Assembly (NCBI GenBank): GCA_032622095.1
Contig: CP136069.1
Location: 182,021,122-182,085,121 of the forward strand
Length of the DNA: 64,000 nt
Source of the DNA: Siphonodentalium dalli
Taxonomy: Eukaryota > Mollusca > Scaphopoda > Gadilida > Siphonodentaliidae
Direction: 5' to 3'
Shown: positions 1-10,676 of the stretch, in pieces
Numbering within the stretch: the stretch's first letter is position 1
Layout of the letters: each line of letters begins with the position of its first letter
Position numbers and translations under genes: made by a program
The notes under the pieces: generated by a model
Seen by the model: the letters and a program-made list of their open reading frames with translations, nothing else
Databases searched by the model: none
Told to the model about the DNA's origin: nothing

Positions 1-2277
1 CCATAAAGATGATCCATGTGCCGCCCTGTCCGAATGATAATTGGGATATTTTCACGCAGAAACGGTCAAAATGTGAAGCATATCATTCGCATCTTTGACA
101 TCCCAGCTCTGGTTTGGCGACATCTCATCACAGGATCGATCTGCGGCTTTGATACCCGAAATTATGGTGGGTACCCACACTTGGACGCAGATAGTATTTT
201 TGCGAACCGCTCTGCAGTCTAGACAATTGTATGGTTAATTAAACATATAGTTTTCTATTGATACACGCAATATCCGCCATATATGACTGATAATTATGTT
301 TCAAACGAACTACCTAACGTCGAAAAGTGTCTACTATTTATGATAAGATCGGAAATGAGTCGGAATGTCTAGATCGATCATTTTAATATTAACAATAGCT
401 AAATGGTTGTAGAATAGCGCATATAAATAAATAATATCTCATTATTTCACAAGTGAAAGACAGTCATGTTTTACTAAGAAAATGCTATTGAGACTGATAG
501 AGATCCATGTGAATGACTGTTCATTAATAATTGGGTATGTAACACTGTAGCACTTTTGTCTTTTATAGTATTAGTAACTTTGTGCCAGAAACATGTTTAT
601 ATTAGGAGTGCGACGATTAATCGTATAATCAATGAACCGTTGATAAAGCCGATAATCGATTACCATTTCCATCGTCGATTAATCTGCATTATTTATTTCG
701 ATGTCGGAAAATGCCGGGTATTATTGAATACTGTGTTTGTTTTACACATACTAATCTACACCCGAAGGGTTAACAACCTTTGATTGCGAATAAATGAGAT
801 TCCGAAAACATGAGTACTACTAACTTATGTTGCAAACAGTAGACAGTTCATTTGATGATGCGATATGGTTACTATTGGCTTATGGCGATGTCATTGTATA
901 TTTATACTTGAAAGGTGGCACTATGTCTTTGAAATGTGCAGACTGTCATCGTGTTCAATGAACTGAATGCACTCGCCTTGAATCTGATTGGACCAATGGG
1001 AAGTTGATTAACATTCTCTGAAAACCAGGGAACCTACGGCATTTTAGTCAGCGATGTTCTCCGCGATGTCATTTGCGAGTATACTTTGTTTGCATACGTA
1101 TACTTAGATGTTACTAGTACAGGTTATCGCACATCATGCGGTGAATGCTGAATGAAACTCCATATTATCAAATACTTAACTGCAATTTGCAGGTGGGGGC
1201 ACACCTTTGTGATTGTTATCCACACTCTGGAAGTTTGATGAAATTTATAGTTTCCTTGTTTTAGGAACCACCGGCCATCCATCGTGCATTCCTACTTTTA
1301 TATTGTTTGTATGTTTGGCTTTTCATAACACTCAAATTTATCGTTACGCTCGTTCTAATGAACTCAAAAATATTATAACCATAAACTCGCCGAGAACTGT
1401 GCTGATATTGAATTCATTGTGTTCATTAACAGTGGTTTATCATGCACTTTATTAACGTAAACATTACATAAGCCGCATGCCTCAAGCAACCAGCGACAGT
1501 GCAGTTAACTAGCACGCAGCCAATAGGCCATATTATGGAATACTTCCACTTATGTTATTAGGTACGATTAATCGATTATTGACGACCGATTATCGATTAT
1601 CAAAATCAATAATCGTGGCACCTCTAGTTTATAGATTTGAGAACAGGCATGTTCTACATTTATATTACACATTATTTCAGTTTCATATCAGACTTGGAGA
1701 GTTGAATTTCAGTTTGATACCACAGATAGTGGTAATGTGATATTTTATTTTACTTACTGAAGTTTATGTGGTTTCTTTGTCTTTAGAGTTCATTATAATA
1801 TAATTACATACCAAGTGGTTATCCAACCCAGGTGGGCCAGCACAGTTAAAAATTTCACGAAGGTTTACTTAGTATTAGAAGGGACAAAATAATCAAAACA
1901 TTCTGAGGCCAACCTGACCACAGATAACTGTACCTAGTATCTTGTGTGTACAATACATGTGTTATTTAGATCATAACACATCAAAACAATCATTATATAG
2001 GCTAAACAGCTTGTAATTAGGTCAACAAAGGGCAAAAGGAAAAAAATTGCAAGCACCAGAAAACACCGGAAAAAACGTGTTTTCAGGAGCTGCGACCCCC
2101 CCCCCCCCTCCCCCCCCCCCCCCCACCCCCGGCCTTGTGTCGGAATTTTTTTGCACGACCCCCCCCCCCTGCGCCAATGGGAAATAATTAGTTGATTGTA
2201 ACCTGTTACCCCCATAACACCCGACGTATCAAAGTCTGGTATAGTGACTGCTTGTCATTTAGTATAATAGTATGGGG
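1..2277. other. No gene recognised
   Basis: AT-rich, no splice-consistent exon found. In particular no SLC5 TM1 exon. Short inverted GATTAATCG phrases at about 615-680 and 1565-1610 suggest a worn fold-back element. Confidence 0.6.
2095..2170. repeat. Poly-C tracts
   Basis: Several C runs of 8-15 broken by T, A or G. Similar C/G runs occur at 5741-5753, 18960-19000, 30570-30598, 40911-40932, 42205-42224 and 60229-60242. They produce false Gly/Pro-rich ORFs. Confidence 0.9.
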
Positions 2278-2704
2278 CACCGTTCTTCTATTTATTACAT
2301 ATTTTGCGATATCAATAGTTCATTTTGTGATATATTTATTACATATTTTGCGATATCAATAATTCATTTTGTGATATCACAAAATGAATATATGATATCA
2401 CAAAATCTAATATATGATATCATATAATTGTAAATATTTAGTGATGTCACATATTCGATTTTATTATATCAATAATACGGATGAATGGACTATTTATTGA
2501 TATCACAAAATAAATTTAGTGATATCGTATAATATTGTTATTGATATCATACATTTTATGGTATCACAAAATCGAATTATTGATATCACTAAATGCTTTC
2601 TATTTTTGATATCAAATATTCGATTTATGATATCTTGAATTCATTTTTTGATATCACAAATTCAAATTAGTGATATATATTCGTTTTGTTTTATCAATAA
2701 ATAC

Positions 2705-3395
2705 CACAGGGGCCTGTAACGCGCTCCGCTGTCCGCCCCCTTTTACGCTGCCCATATACGCGGCTTCTATATACGCGCCTGCTTCACGTTAATGGTAGTA
2801 TTATAGAGACAATGAATATTAAAATGAGGAGCTGCGTGGATCGTAAAAAAAATAATGAAAAAAAGTTGGAATTATCGACAGATTTCTCCTCTATAGAAAT
2901 TGTTTACTGACGATGTGTTGATTTGTATGAGTAAATAAATTATTAGCCGACAAGATATCCCTGAGCGCTAGATGTTTAGTTGATCGTTTGACCGATTTTT
3001 AATTATAGTAAGCCGTGCGGTGTGAATTTAGAGGAACATATCGTCCATTGTTTTTTGAGACGGATCAAACTGGAAATTTACGCTCTCCGGAGACAATATT
3101 CGGTGGTTAAAAATTTATCAAATGCTATGTATATGAATGGTTCTGATGGAAGTTTGTGGTATTGATTGAAAGATGAATTCTTCGCCGATACATCCGTGGC
3201 TATATCGTTAGCATTACTGGTGTGAATTGGCTAAATTTGTCCGATTGCCGAGCGATGGTAAAAAGGTGAATTTCTACAGTTCCCCTTGTCTCTATAATAC
3301 TACCATTAACGTGAAGCAGGCGCGTATATAGAAGCCGCGTATATGGGCAGCGCAAAAGGGGGGGCGGACAGCGGAGTGCGTTACAGGCCCCTGTG
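2705..3395. mobile_element. GC-rich hAT-like non-autonomous element, 8-bp TSD
   Basis: Terminal inverted repeats of about 107 bases start CACAGGGGCCTGTAACGC. The exact 8-bp duplication ATAAATAC lies at 2697-2704 and 3396-3403. The 475-base middle has no ORF of note. It is inserted within the GATATC-rich region. Confidence 0.88.
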
Positions 3396-3403
3396 ATAAA
3401 TAC

Positions 3404-4050
3404 TAGTTAGTATACCCCCGCAACGAAGTTGTTAGGATATACTGGAATCAGCTTGTCCGTCCGTCGTCCGTCCGGAGTTTTTGTAAGTCGTTTTTTTTTA
3501 TCATTTTCCGTGAAGCTTGGCACAGACATCGACCACCATGGGAGCTTATGCACCTGCGATTACGACGTCTGTCGGACTTTTTTGGTGGAGTTATTTATCC
3601 CCCTTTTTCGACTTGGAAACTTTTCGCTAACATATATAATTTTGTCCTAGCTTTATTCCTACAATTTTAGGTCAATTTTTTTTATATTGGCACATATATT
3701 TAGTACCATGGGAACCTGTGCACCTGCGATTATGACATCTGTCCGACTTTTTTTGTTTGGAGTTATTCCCCTTTTTCGACTTTGAACATTTTCGCAACAT
3801 GCATAATTTTGTCCGAGCTTTTATTCCCTCATTTTTCGCTCAATAGGTTTAGGATTAGGGTTAGGGGTTAGGTTTGTGCACCTGCAATGGGAATCTGTTA
3901 TTTTATTATTTTAACTAAATGTTTACTGACATGTGAAATCTCTTAGTGTTTAAAAAAAACAAGGGGGTATCCTTAGTCCCATTGGGACAGTCACAGTTGT
4001 ATACTAGCACATAATCAATTTTTGACATACCAATTCACGGACTCACTGGC
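3404..4050. other. Non-coding stretch with duplicated segment and short telomere-like run
   Basis: Two diverged copies of a roughly 170-base segment (ACCATGGGA...CACCTGCGATTA...) at about 3530 and 3700. A short GGATTAGGGTTAGGGGTTAGG-type run lies at 3850-3872. No gene seen. Confidence 0.5.
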
Positions 4051-4109
4051 GCCGTGCTTCTATTTACTACCTATTTTTGTGATATCAATAACTCTTGTTA
4101 TGATATTAA

Positions 4110-4501
4110 CCCTTTACCCAACAGAAGGGCCCTGTGCCAATGCATTCTCTTATATATGCGAGTCGACCATAGGTCGCCTCGCATATATAAGAGAATGCAT
4201 TGGCTTAACACATTAAAAATTATAAAATTGTTAAAGAATGTAAGAAAAAATGGTAAAAAGTGTTTAAAAAAAGATTTTTTTAGGCCAATGCATTCTCTTA
4301 TATATGCGAGGCGACCTATGGTCGACTCGCATATATAAGAGAATGCATTGGCACAGGGCATAACTGTAACTATCACAATGTGGTCAAGGAGCCGATTCCA
4401 ATGATATCCATATTTGTATGGTTTTATTGAGACAGACCAAAGATATTTTAGGCTGTTGAAGCTTTATTTGGCCGGTTTTGGCCGGTTTGTTGGGTAAAGG
4501 G
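4110..4501. mobile_element. TTAA element family A, copy 1
   Basis: Ends CCCTTTACCCAACA in inverted orientation, TTAA on both sides (4106-4109, 4502-4505). Each end region contains a 67-bp near-perfect palindrome (4137-4203, 4285-4351). The right arm also has repeated GGCCGGTTTT. No ORF. TTAA with CCCTTT ends fits piggyBac-type non-autonomous elements. Confidence 0.9.
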
Positions 4502-5056
4502 TTAATACCTCATGTTGTGATATCATAAAATTAATATTATGATATCACAAAATCGAATATATGATATCATTAAATATTTTATGATAGCACAAAATCATTT
4601 TAAGATATCACTAATTCCAATTTGTGATATCATAAATTCATTTGTGGATAACACAAAATCTAATTATTGATATCACAAAAAAGTATTTAGTGATATCAAT
4701 AATTCGATTTTGTGACATCATAAAATGTTGGGGAATTAGTGATATCACAAAATGATATTAAGATAACACCCAATGGAATTAGTTATTTTTTTTATATCAC
4801 AAAATCGAATATAATATCACAAAATAAGTAAGCATTTAGTGGTATCAATAATTCGATTTTATGATATCATAAAATTAGTTAATGATATCACAAAATGTTG
4901 AAGGAATAGTTCAACTATGCCATTTACTATTTGTTGATATCACAAAATGAATTAGTGATATCACTAAAACACTATTTTGTGACATCAATAATTCGATTTT
5001 GTGATATCACAAAATGAATTATTGATATTACAAAATAGGTAATAAAGAGAAGAACG

Positions 5057-5757
5057 GTGACCTCATATAATAGTAGTTGCTCCAGTAGACTAACAGAGGT
5101 TATATGGCATAATCTAGTTGAAATAGTTAGAATTATGGAATTTTGTGTAACTTGCACAATGATCTAGGTTTTGCAGATATCCGGCAGCAGTTAATCAAAT
5201 AATATTTCCAGTTGCAACTACATAAATCTCCTTTCTGTGTATCTAATTTTAAAATTTAGAACTCTAGTTGAATTGGCGCTTAACAACTGATATGTCATGG
5301 ATATGTCAACAACATGTCAGCAGTGACTCGAAAGTTCAGCTCAAAATCAGTCAATTATCAAAACACATGTTCGGTTGATATAATAGCTAATAGCATGCAA
5401 GGGGGGATGATATCTCACTGGATAATTATATAATTTTTGTTTGTGTGAAATTGGATGCATGTACCTTATACTGGTGCTAATATGTGCAGCTATCAACTTC
5501 TGATGGGAAATTTTACCACCCAGGTTGACCTAGCATACTCTCACCACACACTGACCTGGAAACTCCAATGCCTGTATGTGGTAGAAAATACGCCGGTATT
5601 TGCAATTTTTCATTTTTCAATTAAAACATGGCTGCTAAACTGACTAAACTGTCATTTGGACTAAAGGAGATAATTTAGCAGTGGTATGAGCTATATAAGT
5701 ACAATTGTATGCGGTTTCAGAACAAAATTATTAAAATTGGGGGGGGGGGGGGGTGTC
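5057..5757. other. Intergenic or intronic, nothing recognised
   Basis: No exon, palindrome or known repeat seen apart from a G run at the end. Confidence 0.6.
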
Positions 5758-5763
5758 CATTTT

Positions 5764-6362
5764 TAGCTCAATTTACTTTGTAAGTTTGAGCTATTGCCAT
5801 GGGTTGGCGTCCGTGTGTCCGTCAACAATTTCCTTTGGCGTGGGCTACAGGTCGTATCTTTGGTCTGATCTTTATGAAATTTGTCATGAATGTTGACATT
5901 GGCATGTAGATGGGAACGAGTCACTTTGGGGTCATTCGGCCAAAAAACATGGCCGCTGGTGGCCATCTTGGATTTCAAAATTAAATCCATTGGCGCGGGC
6001 TACAGGCCGTACTGTTAGTGTGATCATCATGAAATTTGTCATGAATGTTGACATATACATGTAGATGGGAACGAGTCATTTTATGATCATTCGGCCAAAA
6101 AGCATGGCCGCTGGTGGCCATCTTGGATTTTACTCTTTGCATCACTAAATCCTTTGACACATCCTACAGACCACATCTCTGATCCGATCATCACCAAACT
6201 TCATATGTATCATAGGGTGATCTCTAGATGGGAACGAGTCATTTTGGGGTCATTTGGCCAAAAAACATGGCCGCCGTCAGCCATATTGGATTTTACTCTT
6301 TGCATCACTAAATACTTTCACACACCCTACAGACCACATCCCTGATCTGATCAGTAAGTCCA
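5764..6362. repeat. Repeat J, inverted copy with about 4 units
   Basis: Begins TTAGCTCAATTTACTTTGTA and has CATTCGGCCAAAAA..CATGGCCGC at about 156-bp spacing. Only one boundary is clear. Confidence 0.85.
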
Positions 6363-6710
6363 TGGTGGTAAAGCCATGAACATTCCAGATGCCAAAAAAA
6401 CGGCATACCTTAATCCTGTAAATATTTTACACCCACCCCCTGTGCACGCGCAACTTTTGACGAGAATATACCAGTATCCCAACAAAACTCTGCAGTATAG
6501 GTGACCTCCACTATGATATCCAGCACCAAGCTCTCCTATGATATCGGGGTCAGTCCCTTTACCCCCTGAATCGTGAATAGCCCACTTGAGATTGGCGGAG
6601 GGGTTTATAATGCTGCGTATACTAATTAGATATGGCGTGGCGACAGATGGTTACAGATTCATAATCTGAATTAACGCTCGAAAATTACTATTTCCATGGC
6701 TACAGGGCTA

Positions 6711-7425
6711 CAAAATATTTGATTCGAGTCGAGGAACCCACCCATCAAAGCTCAGAGTAATCTCTGACTCATCAGATATCGATGTTTGAAATCTATTATT
6801 TTTCACCACCGATAATTTTAAGTGGGCCAGTAAACAGTCGACGAGAAGACTTTCTCTGACCAAATTGCGGATGAAGATGGATAATTCTAAAATCAAGTGA
6901 CTTTTTTGTGTCAAATATTTGACAAACCGGCAAAATTTCGTTGAACAAAATGTTGATAAATAATTGGTTTTGGGCAATTTTATACAATAGATTGACTGTG
7001 GTTAGCATTATTTTTGGGCAATTACTCGATCGGACGGTCCCCATATCATCAAGATACAACAACAACAACAACATTTCTTCAAAATACGCTTTCGTTATCA
7101 GAATCGAGTAATTGCAACAAAATATTGCAATCCACTGTCATCTATGGTATCAAATTTCCCAAAACGTGTTATTTATCAACAATTTGTTCAATGAAATATG
7201 GCCGTATTATGATATGAGTATCATGAAATATGGCCGTATTACCACTTGATTTTAGCGAGTTATACATCTTCATCCGCAATTTTGTCCGAGACCGTCCGTT
7301 TGACGACGTTTTTTCTGTGCCACAAATAATTGCACATCACGAGAAATAATAAACTCCAAAAATCGATATCTGATCACCCTGAGCTTTGATGGATGGGTTC
7401 GTCGACTAGAATCAAGTATTTTTTA
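6711..7425. mobile_element. Fold-back element M with arms of about 200 bases
   Basis: Left AAATATTTGATTCGAGTCGA and right inverse AAAATACTTGATTCTAGTCG. Shared inner ACCCATCAAAGCTCAG, GATATCGATTTTT and GCGGATGAAGATG. ORFs here are by-products. Confidence 0.75.
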
Positions 7426-7587
7426 CCCCCGAAGCCAAAGAAATAATAATTTAGGAACGTTTATTCGGATAATGCATCTTTAATGGGCGTTATATTTAAG
7501 CACCATACATCTGCAAAACATTTCGTGCCGATAGCCTTTCCTCTTGCTGGTTTATAAGCATTCACCGAAGATACAAGCCTTACATCA

Positions 7588-7647
7588 CTAAATTCATCCT
7601 CTGGTGACCTCATTCTGCAAATGACAGACACACTATTTCAAGGCTTG
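7588..7647. mobile_element. Palindromic family G, end fragment
   Basis: AAATTCATCCTCTGGTGACC, CTCATTCTGCAAATGACAGA and TATTTCAAGGCTTG only. Confidence 0.75.
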
Positions 7648-7818
7648 CGAAGATAACTCAAATCCAATTTACGATGACTGAGATATATATTGTAGAGCCC
7701 GAACGTCCGGACGAAACCCGTCCAAACTCCATGATCATTTACGGTCGATAATATATAACAGCGATAGTGATAAATTCAGTGACTTTCAGTCTCATTGTGG
7801 ATCAATTTTGTGGAATAT

Positions 7819-7853
7819 CTTGACTATTTCCATGTCTGTGCCTCGTTATTCGC
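7819..7853 (+). pseudogene. Decayed fragment of the first visible SLC5 exon
   Basis: CTTGACTATTTCCATGTCTG followed by TGCCTCGTTATTCGC matches the acceptor and start of the exon at 8747 (VGASLFA) almost base for base. The AG acceptor is lost (CATG) and similarity fades afterwards. Confidence 0.65.
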
Positions 7854-8464
7854 TTGTTACGCCCACAAGGGTGTATACTGCGCGGTTATTCTGACAATGT
7901 CATAGACAAGCTCCATCCAGAGTTCAGTCCCCTGCGCATGACTTCAGACATCGTGTAGCGAGGGGACTGAACTCTGTTTTGCAGCTTGTGTCATAGGAGC
8001 TATGGGGTCTCTTTGATTACTCACTATGTTACGTACCGGTTAGACTTTTTGCAGGATGTATGTATTCGCGGATGTATCTTCGCGGATGTCTTATTGTTGC
8101 AATATGTAACTTTTATGACCACGTTAATTGCTTTCGATATTTAGATGTGAACAATTGCTGGGCACTCTTGAAGATGTTATTGTGGGAAAACAAATTGTGT
8201 TACGGAATGCATGATATAACAGCTAACATTGCTGATGAAGTATGTCTCAGTTGGAATGTAGACTAAAGGTCGTATTGCGAAGTATCGGGGGTGTTGTTAA
8301 TCCGATTAATATATTTTTTGTCTGCATTCAGAGGATTTCTGGTGTGGTGAATGAGAAACCTTCAGTGATAAACAGCAGTTGTTGTAATAATTTAAAGTAT
8401 TAGTTGTTTTACCGGAATTCTGAGGTGGTGCATTCATGAAACCAAGATATTTTATATTATATAT

Positions 8465-8552
8465 ATGGCTAATAATATGATCGTGAGGGCGTTACCATAT
8501 CTGACTATGGTTTTCTTGTAATATAGGTAGTATACACTTTGTGGTGCTAGCC
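8465..8552 (+). pseudogene. Chimeric SLC5 intron/exon remnant
   Basis: 8465-8519 is about 84% identical to the end of the intron before the exon at 10199 (10132-10188). It continues as GTAATATAGGTAGTATACAC, TTTGTGGTGC, matching the middle of the exon at 8747 (SIHFV). It is then cut by the hAT-like element at 8552. Two source segments fused suggest an old local duplication with deletion. Confidence 0.65.
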
Positions 8553-8673
8553 CAGATGGGCTTGTAACGCGCTGCCCCACTATGTCATTACGTAAAGCAG
8601 GTGCGTATATATAGGGCGGCGTAAATAAGGGCAGTGCGTGGGGGACAACAGAGCGCGCATTACAAGCCACTGG
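8552..8673. mobile_element. Diverged member of the GC-rich hAT-like family
   Basis: Inverted ends GGCTTGTAACGCGCT and (reversed) GGCTTGTAATGCGCGCT, with inner ACGTAAAGCAGGTGCGTATA as in the other copies. No clear target duplication. It interrupts a remnant that matches SLC5 exon sequence. Confidence 0.65.
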
Positions 8674-8746
8674 GCCTGTGGGGTCATCATGCACCTGATT
8701 TTCACCATTTTATTATGTTTTATGAAACAACTTGACTAATTTTCAG

Positions 8747-8851
8747 GTCGGTGCCTCGTTATTCGCCAGTAATATCGGTAGTATACACTTCGTGGGGCAA
8801 GCTGGCTCTGGAGCACTGGCCGGGATAGCTGTTGGAAATTTCGAAATAAAC
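8747..8851 (+). CDS. SLC5A: SLC5 gene, first visible exon (TM2 region, sugar-site Asn/His/Glu)
   Basis: Acceptor TTTTCAG, donor AAC|GTGAGT, phase 0 at both ends, 35 codons. It encodes [12 protein letters not shown] followed by IHFVGQAG and ends FEIN. In SGLTs this segment carries three sugar-contacting residues (Asn in FASN, His in the HF pair, Glu in FEWN); all three are present. The usual Gly between Ser and His of NIGSGHF is Ile here. Confidence 0.95.
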
Positions 8852-10645
8852 GTGAGTACCTATTACTTGTCATTTAATGACCTACATTCTGTCATCTGCG
8901 AGACTAACACCCTGAACCATCCCATCTTTTCGTTCCGAATTCCGGGTGCTTTGGAGTCGTGTAGCCAGGGACGTGGCGATTGGGATGGTGTGGATATACA
9001 TCCATCCCCAACTTTGGTCAAAATGTTCAACAGTTGGAAATTTCATACCTATAACACAACATATTATAGTTGGAAATTTTACACCACATTAAGGATGAAA
9101 TTGTTCTCATTATTGGATTTCAAATAAATATACTTTAGATATACTGTTGGGACATACTGGCATATCAGATAGAAGTCACTTCTCCCTGAGAAAAAAATAA
9201 GGGAAAGTTGTACGTTTTATGAAGAAAATTTATCCCAAGTGGCCCGCTATTAATAGTCTGATCCCTGTTCATAATACACTAATATCTTTGCAATGTACTT
9301 CATCTGGAATATTATACTGGCATTGGCGTATATTGTGAATGTATGGGTGGAGGCACTGCGTGGCTCAGTATAATGGTTTGGAGACATAGATCTTGCCATG
9401 AATCTCAACTCTGGTTAATGCACCACTATAAAACCTTTTGAAGTTTTGACAGGGAACCTTATAAAGTCGAAAAAAATAACTTGAACATGGGGAATATATT
9501 TCTTAGTTGTTAATTGTTCCTTAATAATGTACTTCGCTGTAGGTGAATGTCCCTAAATTGTATGTTTTTCTCTTACTTTTGTGAGCCGATATCACAATAA
9601 ACATCGAATTCGTGAAATTTTGAGTCAGGACCTTCACCTACAGTGAAGTACGTTATTACGGAACAGATAATAACTAAGAAATATATTTCCCGCGTTATTT
9701 TTCGACTTTATAAGGTCGCACGTCAAATCTTCTGAAAGTGCCAAGGTTTGAGTGAGGGGATATATGAATATGGTCTTGGTTATTATCGATTAACTCCATT
9801 GATAAGGCTTCCCATTCGATTTGTCTATGTCGGGTAGTTATAATCAGTGTTAGTCATGTTATCATCAGCTTTTTATCAACGGCATTGGTGTATCAATGCA
9901 ATGGACGTTGAACGTTTACCAATGAACCTTTCAACCAATTGGAATGTACATATGCACCCTTGTGAACATATATTATATGTGATGCATGGTGTTTAATTAG
10001 TTCGTAATTATCAGAACTTTAGTTTGGCACATACGATTTTAAAAATGTTTCCACATGCTTCATCACCAAGCACACACCATTTACACATACGAAAACAATT
10101 ACATATTAAAGCTCTAATATATTTGACATATGCCTAATAATATGATCTTCAGAGTATTACTATTTCTGACAATGGTTTTCTTGTTTTCCATTTTGCAGGC
10201 GATGTTCGTGAACCTGCTATTAGGCTATATTTTTATACCAGTCTATCTCGCATCAGGGGTAAGTCATAGCAGAGATCGTTGATGGTATACATATATATAC
10301 AACAGTACATAGATGTGGACAACGTATGTTACTGTGTGGTCTTGCTTGAGCACAAATTATATACACCCATATCACAAGGAGGCATACAAACAATATTCGA
10401 TATTGGTGGCAGAATTTGGGACATATATATGATTAACTTAAAGAATTTCAGATAGTCTTGCTTCCATGTAGGAAATTGTCACCCTGTACTATTATTCACC
10501 CCATACTCATATTGGCTTTAATATAATTGTCCACTCTAGCTGTATTATTTAGCACTGTATGCTCATTTGATTCCCGAGACTACTCTGACTACTTATGCTC
10601 AAAGAGCTAGCCATATGTATGATCTAATATATATTTTGGAATTTA

Positions 10646-10676
<31 letters not shown>

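Larger units (their letters stand above)
2278..5056. repeat. GATATC-rich AT repeat region with outer inverted repeats
   Basis: Dozens of diverged copies of ATTTTGTGATATCA / TGATATCACAAAAT spaced about 20-35 bases apart. The outer ends CACCGTTCTTCTATTTATTA (2278) and its inverse (to 5056) match, and a further copy of the left end starts near 4051. Interrupted by the element at 2705-3395, unrelated sequence 3404-4050 and the TTAA element at 4110-4501. Probably an expanded AT-rich transposon rather than a plain satellite. Confidence 0.7.

Noticed and set aside
16-222. Possible relative of the BED-element interior (FAK-like phrase on the minus strand near 200-222)
   Set aside because: Only about 15 of 19 bases agree around TTCGCAAACAG..CTGCAGT and the similarity does not continue in either frame.
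1934-2215. Gly-rich minus-strand ORF
   Set aside because: Produced by poly-C tracts; no start context or homology.
3846-3872. Telomeric repeat (TTAGGG)
   Set aside because: Only three imperfect units; too short to indicate a telomere or a fusion.
4054-4376. Overlapping ORFs of 90-98 codons on both strands (also at 30775-31119 and 38223-38519)
   Set aside because: They run through the family A palindromes and appear in every copy in both orientations; no coding signature.
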